Assembly: GCF_000179775.1 (NCBI RefSeq)
Contig: NZ_AEEB01000024.1
Location: 1 to 64,000 of the forward strand
Direction of reading: 5' to 3'
Origin: Ahrensia sp. R2A130
GTDB lineage: Bacteria; Pseudomonadota; Alphaproteobacteria; Rhizobiales; Rhizobiaceae
DNA: 64,000 nucleotides
The notes below the pieces were generated by a model, which made no database searches, was not told where the DNA came from, and worked only from the letters and a program-made list of their open reading frames with translations. Positions 33,251 through 42,144 of this stretch are shown piece by piece (the stretch's first letter is position 1; each line of letters begins with the position of its first letter). The position numbers and the translations under genes were made by a program.

Positions 33251-34687
33251 ATGAAAAATCTCCGCAGAACACAGTGCCTCATCAACGGCGAATGGACGGG
33301 CGGCGAAGACATGCCCGTGCTCGACCCTGCCACAGGCGAACAGATCGCCATGGTGCCCAAGATGGGTGCCGACGAGACCAACCGCGCCATCGATGCCGCA
33401 GCCACCGCATTCGAAAGCTGGTCCAAAACCACCGCCAAGGAACGCGCAGCCATCCTGCGCCTCTGGTACGAACTCGTCGTCGAAAACGCCGATGAAGTCG
33501 CCGCCATCCTGACATCCGAACAGGGCAAACCACTGGCAGAGGCCAAAGGCGAAGTTCTCTACGCCGCATCCTTCATCGAATTTTACGGCGAAGAAGCCAA
33601 GCGCATTCATGGCGAAACCATCCCCTCCCCGTGGCCGGACGGACGCATCGTCGTCATCCGTCAGCCCATCGGCGTGGTCGCTGCAATCACCCCGTGGAAT
33701 TTTCCGGCTGCGATGATCACCCGTAAGGTCGCCCCCGCATTTGCCGCTGGCTGCACGGCTATCGTGAAGCCCGCCGAAGACACGCCGCTGACCGCATTTG
33801 CGCTGGCCGCACTGGCACAGGAAGCTGGCCTTCCAGCGGGCGTTTTGAACGTCGTGACCGGCGACGCGCCAGCCATCGGCGGTGCCATGTGCGATAGCTC
33901 CGATGTGCGCGCCCTCACCTTCACCGGCTCCACGCCCGTGGGCAAAATCCTAATGCGCCAGTGCGCCGACACCGTTAAGGTGATGGGTCTAGAACTGGGC
34001 GGCAACGCGCCCTTCATCGTCTTCGATGACGCCAATATCGACAAGGCCGTCGAAGGCGCCATGGCGTCCAAATTCCGCAACGCCGGCCAAACCTGCGTCT
34101 GCGCCAACCGCATCTATGTTCAAGACGCGGTCTATGATGAATTCGCCGAGAAACTCACTGCCGCTGTCAACAAACTCGTCGTCGGGCCCGGTGACGAAGC
34201 CGCCTCCACGACCGGCCCTCTCATCAATGATGCTGCCATCGACAAGGTGCAGAAGCTGGTCGCAGACGCCATGGACAAGGGCGCAACGGTCGCAACCGGC
34301 GGCGTGGTTTCCGACAAAGGCCCACGCTTCTACGAGCCCACCGTGTTGACCAACGTCACCACCGACATGGCTGTAACCAACGAAGAAATCTTCGGCCCCG
34401 TTGCACCGCTCTACCGGTTCGAGGACGAAGAAGAAGTGATCGAGCTGGCCAACGCAACACCGTTCGGCCTAGCCTCTTACTTCTTCGCCCGCGACATCGG
34501 TCGCGTCTGGCGCGTAGCGGAAGCGCTGGACTACGGCATGGTGTCGATCAACTCCGGCGTGCTCTCCACCGAAGTCGCTCCGTTCGGTGGCGTGAAGGAA
34601 TCCGGTCTGGGCCGCGAAGGCTCCACCCACGGCGTCGATGAATTCACCGAGATGAAATACCTGATGATGGGCGGCCTGCACGACTAG
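33251..34687 (+). CDS. gabD: Succinate-semialdehyde dehydrogenase family
   Basis: A 478-residue aldehyde dehydrogenase. 'AAITPWNFPAAMITRKVAPA', 'FTGSTPVGKILMRQCA', catalytic Glu248 in 'MGLELGGNAPFIVFDD' and Cys282 in 'NAGQTCVCANRIYVQD'. The 'GQTCVCANR' and 'WPDGRIVVIRQPIGV' segments are those of succinate-semialdehyde dehydrogenases, which oxidise succinate semialdehyde to succinate with NAD(P). Closeness to the ThDP enzyme and iron alcohol dehydrogenase suggests all three meet at succinate semialdehyde. Confidence 0.92.
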   Translation: MKNLRRTQCLINGEWTGGEDMPVLDPATGEQIAMVPKMGADETNRAIDAAATAFESWSKTTAKERAAILRLWYELVVENADEVAAILTSEQGKPLAEAKGEVLYAASFIEFYGEEAKRIHGETIPSPWPDGRIVVIRQPIGVVAAITPWNFPAAMITRKVAPAFAAGCTAIVKPAEDTPLTAFALAALAQEAGLPAGVLNVVTGDAPAIGGAMCDSSDVRALTFTGSTPVGKILMRQCADTVKVMGLELGGNAPFIVFDDANIDKAVEGAMASKFRNAGQTCVCANRIYVQDAVYDEFAEKLTAAVNKLVVGPGDEAASTTGPLINDAAIDKVQKLVADAMDKGATVATGGVVSDKGPRFYEPTVLTNVTTDMAVTNEEIFGPVAPLYRFEDEEEVIELANATPFGLASYFFARDIGRVWRVAEALDYGMVSINSGVLSTEVAPFGGVKESGLGREGSTHGVDEFTEMKYLMMGGLHD

Positions 34688-34721
34688 ACCGGTAACCGCG
34701 ACACATCCCCCAACACTCCCT

Positions 34722-34764
34722 TGTCATCCCCGCCCCCGGGTCAAGCCCGAGGGCGGGGATGATA
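34722..34764. repeat. REP-like palindrome
   Basis: TCATCCCCGCCC (34724-34735) pairs with GGGCGGGGATGA (34751-34762), and an inner CGGG/CCCG hairpin encloses TCAA. The GTCATCCCCGC core recurs at 49925-50060 and 56375-56416. It lies 35 bases after gabD and may end its transcript. Confidence 0.75.
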
Positions 34765-34839
34765 GCCGAATTGTGGTGAGTGGTTGAGAAATCTATCCCC
34801 GCTCTCCGTGCCCACCCCATACTACCCCTTCTTTCGCGC

Positions 34840-35240
34840 ATGAGCCGACGGTCCGGACCGTCCTGATCGTTGCGTGGAAGCGATCCTTCCGTCGCGCGCG
34901 CTTAACGGTCGCAAGCGGGCGGAGCTCTATGTCGCACCGGCAGGGCTGCCACAACAGCTTCGGGACCGGACGTCGAACGTCAGTAATGGCGGGCCGAAGG
35001 CAAGGCCGATGAACCGCAGATTATCGCGGTTCATTTTCGGGGAGGTGACGGGAATGGTGTTGAGACACACTCGCAGCAGGATTGAGCGGGGCGAAGGTGT
35101 CATGCCTTTTCGCCTGAGACTACAGGCTAACGGCAGACTTCTTCGTCCCGCTGGCTCTTTATTTTACGGGGTCGCTTGCGCTTTGGCGCAGCCAAAACGG
35201 CGACACCTTACTCCCCGTTCGGACGTCGTGAGACGGGCCG
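34840..35240. other. Gene-free stretch with many inverted repeats, possible structured RNA
   Basis: The 622 bases between gabD and znuA (34688-35309) hold no convincing gene. From 34840 to 35240 they are dense in dyads: a perfect 16-bp palindrome at 34847-34862, GGAAG/CTTCC at 34877-34891, a 9-bp stem at 35009-35034 (ATGAACCGC with GCGGTTCAT), AAGGTGTC (about 35094) matching GACACCTT (about 35203), and TGCGC/GCGCA at about 35177. A GGGGAGG site precedes an ATG at 35053 whose frame is Arg-rich. It looks like a long leader or non-coding RNA, but no suitable downstream gene is on the plus strand. No Rfam identity can be given from reading alone. Confidence 0.4.
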
Positions 35241-35309
35241 GGGTTCTTGCTCGTCCGCAATCCCAATCCTCCGCTTCAAACAAGACGCAGGCAACTAAAA
35301 GCTCTGGCC

Positions 35310-36458
35310 TTACCCCTTCGCGCAGCCTGCTACTGCATCACCAAGCGCGGCCATCATAGATTCGTAAAGCTCCGGTCCATCGGCTTGTTCAAAGCCCAAC
35401 TGATCTACTGTTACGACCACCGTGTCTCGACCTTCAGTTAGCGTGCTGATCTGCCCGGGCTTGGTGCTGGCCTCGACCAACAGGCAACCGGGTTTTTCGG
35501 CAAGCGCGGCGCGGACCGACGAAACACCTTGTGCGCTGCCACCTTCGGTATTCGCACCCAGCAGCGTGTCGCCCTTGGTCAGCCCATAGCGCTCCATAAA
35601 GCGGGAGATGGAATCGTGGACTTGATAAATCGGCAGGCTGCTTTCACGCACGGCCGCGGTCTTCTCACGCAGGCTGGCATCCAACGCCTTCAGGCGGGCG
35701 GTCAACGCTTCGGCATTGGCGCGATAGGTCGCTTCGTTAGCAGCATCGACAGATACAAGACCATCGGTGATGGCTTCCACCATCTCGACCATCTCAACAG
35801 GGTCGAGCCACACATGCGGGTCGTCACCATGATTATGGTGGTCGTGGCCTTCATGGCCATCCTCCGCCTTGGCTTCCTTAGCGTGGTCATGGTCGTCATG
35901 CCCATCCTCAGCCTTAGCCTCCTTGGCGTGATCGTGGTCATCATGCCCATCCTCAGCCTTAGCCTCCTTGGCGTGATCGTGGTCATCATGCCCATCCTCA
36001 GCCTTAGCCTCCTTGGCGTGATCGTGGTCATCATGACCGTCTTCGGCTTTAGCCTCCTTGGCGTGGTCATCATGATCGTCGTGCTTCTCTGCGCCATGCT
36101 CGCCCTCTTCGCCTTCCATAAGCGTGATCACCTTCGATGTATCGGCAAGAGAATCGATGGCCTTATCGAGGCGTGTCGACATGCTTGGCCCAACCCAAAT
36201 GACGAGATCCGCGTTAGAAAGCGCCCGCGCTTTTGATGGTGTCAGGCTAGCGGTGTGCGGGTCGGCATTGCCCTCAATCAAAAGTTCAGGAGTGCCAACG
36301 CCCTGCATCAGGGTGGCAACCACAGAATGAATTGGGCGAATGCTGACAGCAACATCAACGGCCCATGCTGCTGTGGTAAACTGGGTGGCCGCAACCGTTG
36401 AGAGTGCCGTTGTGAGTGCCGTTGTGAGCGCTGTGGTGAGAAGCAAGCGTTTGAACAT
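35310..36458 (-). CDS. znuA: Zinc ABC transporter substrate-binding protein ZnuA
   Basis: A 382-residue periplasmic zinc receptor (cluster A-I family). Start at ATG 36458; the longer frame overlaps znuC. Signal peptide ends near 'TAAWA|VDVAV'. Zinc ligands in 'IRPIHSVVATLM', 'DPHVWLDPVEMVEM' and the C-terminal 'GANTEGGSAQG' region. Between them is a very long acidic, His-rich loop (about 100 residues) made of five 15-residue repeats of type 'HDDHDHAKEAKAEDG'. Such loops gather zinc; the repeat length here is unusual. Divergent from znuCB. Confidence 0.95.
   Translation of the reverse strand: MFKRLLLTTALTTALTTALSTVAATQFTTAAWAVDVAVSIRPIHSVVATLMQGVGTPELLIEGNADPHTASLTPSKARALSNADLVIWVGPSMSTRLDKAIDSLADTSKVITLMEGEEGEHGAEKHDDHDDHAKEAKAEDGHDDHDHAKEAKAEDGHDDHDHAKEAKAEDGHDDHDHAKEAKAEDGHDDHDHAKEAKAEDGHEGHDHHNHGDDPHVWLDPVEMVEMVEAITDGLVSVDAANEATYRANAEALTARLKALDASLREKTAAVRESSLPIYQVHDSISRFMERYGLTKGDTLLGANTEGGSAQGVSSVRAALAEKPGCLLVEASTKPGQISTLTEGRDTVVVTVDQLGFEQADGPELYESMMAALGDAVAGCAKG
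35850..36085 (-). repeat. 45-bp tandem repeat inside znuA
   Basis: Successive units begin with GCGTG at 35881, 35926, 35971, 36016 and 36061, exactly 45 bases apart. The central units are identical or nearly so, the outer ones have diverged. Each codes 15 residues of the His/Asp/Lys-rich loop. The reading frame is kept, so copy number can change without breaking the gene. Confidence 0.95.
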
Positions 36459-36558
36459 GATAGATAAGACCCTGTGTTTTAAGCCGCCCGGTTTGTGAAT
36501 TTTTGGGCTTTGTGTCAGGTGAAAGATGTGGCATTTAATGTAACAATGAAAAGTACGA

Positions 36559-36564
36559 TATACT
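36559..36564 (+). promoter_or_regulatory. Candidate -10 element directly before znuC
   Basis: TATACT ends 6 bases before the znuC ATG. If used, transcription would start at or next to the ATG, giving a leaderless mRNA; no Shine-Dalgarno sequence is seen in the bases GATCTC before the start. A convincing -35 is not visible and I could not fix a Zur site in the 112-bp divergent region. Confidence 0.4.
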
Positions 36565-36570
36565 GATCTC

Positions 36571-37371
36571 ATGAGCGAACGCAACATCATTGAATTAAAA
36601 CAGGCAGGCTTTCGAGCTGGCGAGCGCTGGGCCGTTCGCGATGTGTCGTTCACCGTGCAGCCGGGCGAAATCGTGACGTTGATCGGCCCTAATGGTTCCG
36701 GCAAATCCACCACCGCGAAGCTGGCACTCGGTATTACCAAACCAACAGCAGGCACCGCTACCCGCACCGCTGATCTGACCATCGGCTACGTGCCGCAGAA
36801 GATGTCGATTGACTGGACCTTGCCGCTGACGGTCTCGCGCTTCATGCGTTTGACCGACCGTCTTACGAGCGATGAAACTCTTGCAGCACTGCAACGCACC
36901 GGTGTTGCCCAACTGGTGAACGACCAAATGAGAACGCTTTCCGGCGGAGAATTCCAGCGCGTCCTTCTGGCCCGCGCCATCGCCCGAAAACCGGATTTAC
37001 TCGTGCTGGACGAACCCGCGCAGGGCGTTGATTTTCAGGGCGAGATCGAACTCTACCAACTGATCGGAGACCTGCGTAACGAATTAAATTGCGGCGTGTT
37101 GATGATCTCCCACGACCTGCATCTCGTTATGGCGCAAACCGATAAAGTGATCTGCCTCAACGGCCATATGTGCTGCGCGGGAACGCCCACCACGGTCACG
37201 GAGAGCGACGATTACCGCAACCTGTTTGGCACCCGCGCAGGCGAAGCGCTGGCCATCTATCAACACAGCCACGACCACAAACACCTGCCCGATGGCACCG
37301 TGCAATTGGCAGACGGCACAGTTGCCGACCATTGCGACACCTGTGGTACCGAACACGGTGAAAACAGCTAA
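36571..37371 (+). CDS. znuC: Zinc ABC transporter ATPase ZnuC
   Basis: A 266-residue ABC ATPase. Walker A 'GPNGSGKSTTAKLALG', 'TIGYVPQKMSIDWTLPLTVS' (typical of zinc/manganese ATPases), signature 'LSGGEFQRVLLARAI', Walker B 'LLVLDEPAQGVDFQG', H-loop 'LMISHDLHLVMAQTD'. The C-terminal tail is rich in His and Cys ('HSHDHKHLPDG', 'DHCDTCGTEHGE') as in ZnuC proteins. Its stop overlaps the znuB start by one base. Confidence 0.95.
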   Translation: MSERNIIELKQAGFRAGERWAVRDVSFTVQPGEIVTLIGPNGSGKSTTAKLALGITKPTAGTATRTADLTIGYVPQKMSIDWTLPLTVSRFMRLTDRLTSDETLAALQRTGVAQLVNDQMRTLSGGEFQRVLLARAIARKPDLLVLDEPAQGVDFQGEIELYQLIGDLRNELNCGVLMISHDLHLVMAQTDKVICLNGHMCCAGTPTTVTESDDYRNLFGTRAGEALAIYQHSHDHKHLPDGTVQLADGTVADHCDTCGTEHGENS

Positions 37372-38153
37372 TGGATGACTTTCTTATTCGTGCCGGCGTG
37401 GCTGCGGTCGGTGTGGCGCTGGTTGCGGGGCCTTTGGGCTGTTTCGTGATCTGGCGGCGGCTTTCCTATTTTGGCGACACGCTGGCCCATGGCGCACTTC
37501 TTGGCGTAGCCCTATCCTTCCTCTTGGGTTTAGCACCCGTAGCAATTGTATTTCTGGTCTGCGCATTCATCGCGCTGGCACTGTTTGCACTACAACGCGA
37601 TGGCGCGCTGGCGTCTGATGCAATTTTGGGCATCCTGTCCCACGGATCGTTGGCGCTTGGCATGGTTGCAATCGGGGCGATGTCTTGGCTGCGCGTCGAC
37701 CTCACCGGACTTCTGTTCGGCGATATCCTCGCGGTGAACATGAATGATATTCTCACCATCTGGATCGGCGGCGCGGTCTGTCTTGCCGTTCTTGTGCTGA
37801 TCTGGAACCGGCTTTTTGCAGCCACCGTAAACGGCGATATCGCAGCAGCCGAAGGGCAGCAGCCGGAACGCATCACATTGGTGTTCATGTTGTTGGTGGC
37901 AGGCGTGATCGCCATCGCCATGAAGGTGGTTGGTGTGTTGCTGATAACCGCGTTGTTGATCGTGCCTGCCGCCACTTCGCGGCGGTTGGCACATACGCCC
38001 GAAGCAATGGCGGTGGTCGCGTCACTGCTGGGCGCAGCGTCTGCCGTGCTTGGATTATGGGCGTCACTGCAGTGGGACGTTCAAGCAGGCCCAGCCATCG
38101 TCGTGGCCGCGCTGGTACTGTTCGTGGGAAGCCTCGCCATCCCCCAGCGGTAG
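37371..38153 (+). CDS. znuB: Zinc ABC transporter permease ZnuB
   Basis: A 260-residue inner-membrane permease with about eight hydrophobic segments. Marks: 'GPLGCFVIWRRLSYFGDTLA', 'HGALLGVALSFLLG', 'DAILGILSHGSLALGMVA', 'LFGDILAVNMNDI' and 'VVGVLLITALLIVPAATSRR'. Forms the channel for zinc with ZnuC. No Zur regulator gene follows; the next gene is convergent. Confidence 0.95.
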   Translation: MDDFLIRAGVAAVGVALVAGPLGCFVIWRRLSYFGDTLAHGALLGVALSFLLGLAPVAIVFLVCAFIALALFALQRDGALASDAILGILSHGSLALGMVAIGAMSWLRVDLTGLLFGDILAVNMNDILTIWIGGAVCLAVLVLIWNRLFAATVNGDIAAAEGQQPERITLVFMLLVAGVIAIAMKVVGVLLITALLIVPAATSRRLAHTPEAMAVVASLLGAASAVLGLWASLQWDVQAGPAIVVAALVLFVGSLAIPQR

Positions 38154-38173
38154 AAGCCGTGGTAGGGTGGCGG

Positions 38174-39265
38174 TTATCGCAGCAGTGTGCGTCCATCGGC
38201 ACCAAACAGGTGCATCTTGTCGGGATCAGCGGTGAATTTCACATGCTCGCCGCGCTTAAAATCACCGGTACCTGGGGTTTTTGCGACCAACGGATCAGGC
38301 GTTCCTTCAAGATCGAAATAGAGGTTCGTGACTTCGCCAAGCGACTCAACCAATGAAAGAGGCCCCTCAATCAAAGCCTTCGCCTTACCCGTGATGAGCG
38401 TCATATCCTCAGGGCGGAAACCGAGCGACACGGCAGTGCCTTCCAGTTCCTTGTCAGTGGCAATCGGCACTTTGACTTCGTTGCCGGATGCGAGCCGCAC
38501 GGTAGAAATTTTCCCGGCCTTGGCCAGCGTTGCCGACACGATATTCATGGCTGGTGAGCCGATGAATTGCGCCACGAACAAATTGGCTGGACGTTCGTAA
38601 AGATCGATAGGAGCGCCGACCTGTTCCAGATAACCGGCAGACAGCACCACGATGCGGTCGGCCAAGGTCATGGCCTCAACCTGATCGTGAGTGACGTAGA
38701 TCATCGTCGTTTCCGGCATAGACTCCTTCAGCTTCGCGATCTCGATACGGGTCGCAACACGGAGCGCGGCATCGAGGTTCGAGAGCGGTTCGTCGAACAG
38801 GAACACTTTCGGATCGCGGCAAATGGCGCGGCCAATAGCGACGCGCTGGCGTTGGCCACCGGACAAAGCCTTGGGCAGGCGAGTGAGATATTCGTTCAGC
38901 TGGAGTATTTCGGAAGCCGAACGCACACGGCGGTCGATCTCTTCGGGCGACGCTTTCGCGATCCGCATGCCGAAGGCCATGTTGTCGTAAACCGTCATAT
39001 GCGGATAAAGCGCGTAGGACTGGAACACCATGGCAATGCCGCGCTGGGACGGCGGCATTTCATTGACGCGTTCGCCACCGATTTGAAGCTCACCGGCGGT
39101 GATGCTTTCCAGCCCCGCAATCATGCGAAGAAGGGTAGATTTACCGCAACCGGATGGGCCCACGAAGACGATAAACTCGCCCTCGTCGATTTCCAGATCG
39201 ATACCGTGGATGACCTCGGTCTCGCCGTAGCTCTTGTAGACATCGTTCAGTTGCAGCGCACTCAT
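38174..39265 (-). CDS. aglK: Alpha-glucoside ABC transporter ATPase AglK
   Basis: A 363-residue MalK/UgpC-type ATPase. Walker A '[19 protein letters not shown]', '[20 protein letters not shown]', signature '[15 protein letters not shown]', Walker B '[16 protein letters not shown]', H-loop '[16 protein letters not shown]'; the C-terminal TOBE region begins '[12 protein letters not shown]' and has '[11 protein letters not shown]'. Last gene of the aglEFGAK operon; its start overlaps aglA by 4 bases. Confidence 0.93.
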   Translation of the reverse strand: MSALQLNDVYKSYGETEVIHGIDLEIDEGEFIVFVGPSGCGKSTLLRMIAGLESITAGELQIGGERVNEMPPSQRGIAMVFQSYALYPHMTVYDNMAFGMRIAKASPEEIDRRVRSASEILQLNEYLTRLPKALSGGQRQRVAIGRAICRDPKVFLFDEPLSNLDAALRVATRIEIAKLKESMPETTMIYVTHDQVEAMTLADRIVVLSAGYLEQVGAPIDLYERPANLFVAQFIGSPAMNIVSATLAKAGKISTVRLASGNEVKVPIATDKELEGTAVSLGFRPEDMTLITGKAKALIEGPLSLVESLGEVTNLYFDLEGTPDPLVAKTPGTGDFKRGEHVKFTADPDKMHLFGADGRTLLR

Positions 39266-40971
39266 ACCTGTTCTCCCCCGTCGGCCCGTTGTTCCTTCAT
39301 TGCGTAGTAAGCGCCGAAGGGGGGCAAAGTCAGTTTATGGTCTTCGATGGTCGCCCCGCTTCCGGGGCCTTCCAGTGTCGATAGTCCGCCGTCAGGCAGC
39401 GTCGTAGAAACGCTTTCGTCGCTCATATTCAGCGCGACAAAAATCGTGGTGCCGCGATACGTGCGTGTGAAGGTGAGCAAGTTCGGATTATCGCCGATAA
39501 AACGGATATCGCCCTTGGCAAAAGCGGGATGGGCCGCGCGGAAATGGATGATTTCCATGTAGCGGGCGAGCAAGCTATCATCATCACCAAGCTGCGCGTC
39601 GGCGGCCAGATGGATGTGTTCGGCAGCCACCGGCAGCCATGGATCGCCCTGTGTGAAACCGCCTTTGGGATCGTTATCCGTCCAGACCATCGGCGTCCGG
39701 CAACCATCACGGCCCTTGAAGGTGGGCCAGAAGCGAATGCCGTAGGGGTCCTGCAAATCCTCATACGCAATCTGCGCTTCGGTGAGGCCGAGTTCTTCAC
39801 CCTGGTAGAGGCAGACGGAACCGCGAAGCGCCAAAATGAGCGAGGCCGTCATCCGCAGATAGGCATCGCGTTGCTCAATCTGGTCCGCCCAGCGGGAAGC
39901 GTGACGGACGACATCGTGGTTTGAAAACGCCCAACAGGCCCAGCCATCCGGCGCGGTTTTCTCAAACGCCTGCACAACTTCACGCACCTTCGGTGCAGAT
40001 ACCGGTTCCGGCGCGAGGAAATCGAAAGCGTAGCACATGTGGACCATGTCATCGCCAGACGTGTAGTCGGCAACAATCTGCAAACCGTTCTCGGCATCAC
40101 CCACTTCGCCCACAGCAGCGGCGGCAGGGTACTCGTCCAGCAACGCGCGGAAGCGTTTCAGAAAGTCGAGATTTTCCGGCTGGTTCTTGTCGTGCTGGTG
40201 GCTCTGATAATTGTAAGGGTTCACCGTTGGCGCGATGGAATTGTTCCGCTTTTCCTTCGCCAGCGCCGGATTGTCAGCAAGCCCTTCGGAGTGGAAATAG
40301 AAGTTGATCGTGTCCAACCGGAAGCCATCCACGCCACGGTCGAGCCAGAAACGAACAGTGTCGAGCAACGCATCCTGCACGTCACGATTGTGGAAGTTCA
40401 AATCCGGCTGGGAGGTGAGGAAGTTGTGCAGGAAATACTGGCAGCGGCTCGTGTCCCACTGCCACGCAGAACCACCGAAAATCGACAGCCAGTTGTTGGG
40501 CGGCGAACCATCTTCCTTGGCATCGGCCCACACATACCAATCAGCCTTGTCGTTCTCGGCATCAACACGACTTTCCTTGAACCACTCGTGCTGATCGGAA
40601 GAATGAGAGATCACTTGGTCGATCATAACCTTGAGGCCGAGGCGGTGGGCCTCCGCGATCATCGCATCGAAATCGGCGATGGAACCGAACATCGGATCAA
40701 CGTCGGTATAGTTCGACACGTCGTAGCCAAAATCTTCCATCGGCGATGTGAAAAAGGGCGAAATCCAGATCGCGTCCACGCCGAGCGCTGCCACATAAGG
40801 CAGGCGCATAGTGATGCCACGCAGATCACCGATGCCGTCATCGTTGCTGTCCTGGAACGAGCGCGGGTAGATCTGATAGATCACCGCGCCGCGCCACCAA
40901 TCCTTGTCCGGATTATGTGCGGTTACGATGCCCGGCACGTCCTGCGCCCTCGTGTCATGCAATACGTTCAA
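39262..40971 (-). CDS. aglA: Alpha-glucosidase AglA (GH13)
   Basis: A 569-residue cytoplasmic GH13 enzyme that splits imported alpha-glucosides such as sucrose, maltose or trehalose. GH13 regions: '[20 protein letters not shown]', '[17 protein letters not shown]', nucleophile Asp in '[16 protein letters not shown]', acid/base Glu in '[12 protein letters not shown]', and '[15 protein letters not shown]'. 3 bases separate it from aglG. The order E-F-G-A-K matches the agl operon known in rhizobia. Confidence 0.94.
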   Translation of the reverse strand: MNVLHDTRAQDVPGIVTAHNPDKDWWRGAVIYQIYPRSFQDSNDDGIGDLRGITMRLPYVAALGVDAIWISPFFTSPMEDFGYDVSNYTDVDPMFGSIADFDAMIAEAHRLGLKVMIDQVISHSSDQHEWFKESRVDAENDKADWYVWADAKEDGSPPNNWLSIFGGSAWQWDTSRCQYFLHNFLTSQPDLNFHNRDVQDALLDTVRFWLDRGVDGFRLDTINFYFHSEGLADNPALAKEKRNNSIAPTVNPYNYQSHQHDKNQPENLDFLKRFRALLDEYPAAAAVGEVGDAENGLQIVADYTSGDDMVHMCYAFDFLAPEPVSAPKVREVVQAFEKTAPDGWACWAFSNHDVVRHASRWADQIEQRDAYLRMTASLILALRGSVCLYQGEELGLTEAQIAYEDLQDPYGIRFWPTFKGRDGCRTPMVWTDNDPKGGFTQGDPWLPVAAEHIHLAADAQLGDDDSLLARYMEIIHFRAAHPAFAKGDIRFIGDNPNLLTFTRTYRGTTIFVALNMSDESVSTTLPDGGLSTLEGPGSGATIEDHKLTLPPFGAYYAMKEQRADGGEQV

Positions 40972-40974
40972 AAG

Positions 40975-42144
40975 TCAGCCCCCTTTCACGGAACCGGCGA
41001 GCAGGCCGCGCACGAGATAACGTTGCAGCGAAAAGAACACGATGATCGGCACGATAATCGTGACGAAGGCAGACGCTGTGAGAATTTCCCAGTTGCCGCC
41101 CCGCGACCCCAGAAGCTCGCGCAGACGCCCAGTCAGCACCAACTGCTCTTCATTGTTACCGAGGAAAACGGTGGCCACGAGCAAGTCGTTCCACACCCAA
41201 AGGAATTGGAAAATGGCGAACGACGCGAGCGCAGGAAACGATAGCGGCAGGATAATTTTGCGGAAGATATCAAAGTCCGACGCACCATCGACGCGGGCGG
41301 ACTCAATAATTTCCTTGGGCAATCCGACGATGTAATTTCGCAGCAGATAGATCGCCAGCGGAAGACCAAACGCGGTGTGAGCCAACCATATGCCGACGTA
41401 ACTTTTCGCAAATCCCGACCCGCCTTGAAGTCCGAGAAGATTGTCGAGACCGATATAGATTTGCAGCAGCGGAATGAGCGACATTTGGAGCGGTACAACC
41501 AGCAGGCCGACCACAACGGCGAGCAGCAAGGCACGCCCCGGAAACTCCATCCACGCCAGCGCATAAGCAGCATATGCCGCAATGAGGATCGGGATGATCG
41601 TTGCAGGTATCGTGACGGTCAGCGTGTTGATGAACGACTGCCCCAGCCCTTCGGCAAACAACACTTTCTCGTAATTTTCGGTGGTGAATTTCGGCGGTTC
41701 CGTAGCGGTAACGAAAATGCGTTGCCCACGCCCGCCGTCCCGCGCCTCATCATATTCGATCCGCCAAGACCCGTCGGCATTCACCGTCAACGTACCGCCC
41801 CGGCGCAGTTCGGCAGACGCGCCCGGCTCGAAAGCCGTAGGCGCGCGGGAGGATATGCCGAACGCTTCAATGGACCCACCGGACCCGTCGAAAACATTGC
41901 CTTCCAGAACCCACTTGTCACCGTCCTGGACAGCAGTTTCAGGCCCGGGTGCGCGGATAGCAGGAAGATTGCGTTTGTTAGAGCTTCCCGCCGTCCACCA
42001 ACCGGTGACGGCAAGTTGATCCTTGTCACGTAACGACGAAACCAGGATGCCAAGGGTAGGGATCGTCCATACGATCACCAGCAGCAAGGCGGAGATATTG
42101 ACGACCCATGTAAGGGCCGGACGGGAACCAACCATACCACTCAT
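40975..42144 (-). CDS. aglG: Alpha-glucoside ABC transporter permease AglG
   Basis: A 389-residue MalG-type permease. Start at ATG 42144 overlapping the aglF stop (ATGA); the longer frame is an artefact. After the first membrane helix there is a periplasmic insert of about 120 residues ('VQDGDKWVLEGNVFDGSGG', 'GTLTVNADGSWRIEYDE'), a known AglG feature. The permease core follows with 'GRALLLAVVVGLLVVPLQMS' and the EAA loop 'ESARVDGASDFDIFRKIILP'. Pairs with AglF. Confidence 0.93.
   Translation of the reverse strand: MSGMVGSRPALTWVVNISALLLVIVWTIPTLGILVSSLRDKDQLAVTGWWTAGSSNKRNLPAIRAPGPETAVQDGDKWVLEGNVFDGSGGSIEAFGISSRAPTAFEPGASAELRRGGTLTVNADGSWRIEYDEARDGGRGQRIFVTATEPPKFTTENYEKVLFAEGLGQSFINTLTVTIPATIIPILIAAYAAYALAWMEFPGRALLLAVVVGLLVVPLQMSLIPLLQIYIGLDNLLGLQGGSGFAKSYVGIWLAHTAFGLPLAIYLLRNYIVGLPKEIIESARVDGASDFDIFRKIILPLSFPALASFAIFQFLWVWNDLLVATVFLGNNEEQLVLTGRLRELLGSRGGNWEILTASAFVTIIVPIIVFFSLQRYLVRGLLAGSVKGG

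Noticed and set aside
34874..35359. Plus-strand frame of 161 codons in the gene-free stretch before znuA
   Set aside because: Arg-rich, no domain, overlaps the znuA end by 50 bases, and crosses several stems. A start at 35053 has a good ribosome site, so a short leader peptide is possible, but not enough to list as a gene.
35850..36085. Direct repeats considered as a CRISPR array
   Set aside because: Units are contiguous 45-mers without spacers and lie in frame inside znuA.
35529..36236. Plus-strand frame of 235 codons through the znuA repeat, giving hydrophobic repeats
   Set aside because: It is the antisense of the His/Asp-rich tandem repeat; the membrane-like look follows from the complement of His/Asp codons.
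36459..36570. Zur box between znuA and znuC
   Set aside because: AT-rich segments such as TTTAATGTAACAATG are partly dyadic, but no full match to a Zur consensus could be placed.
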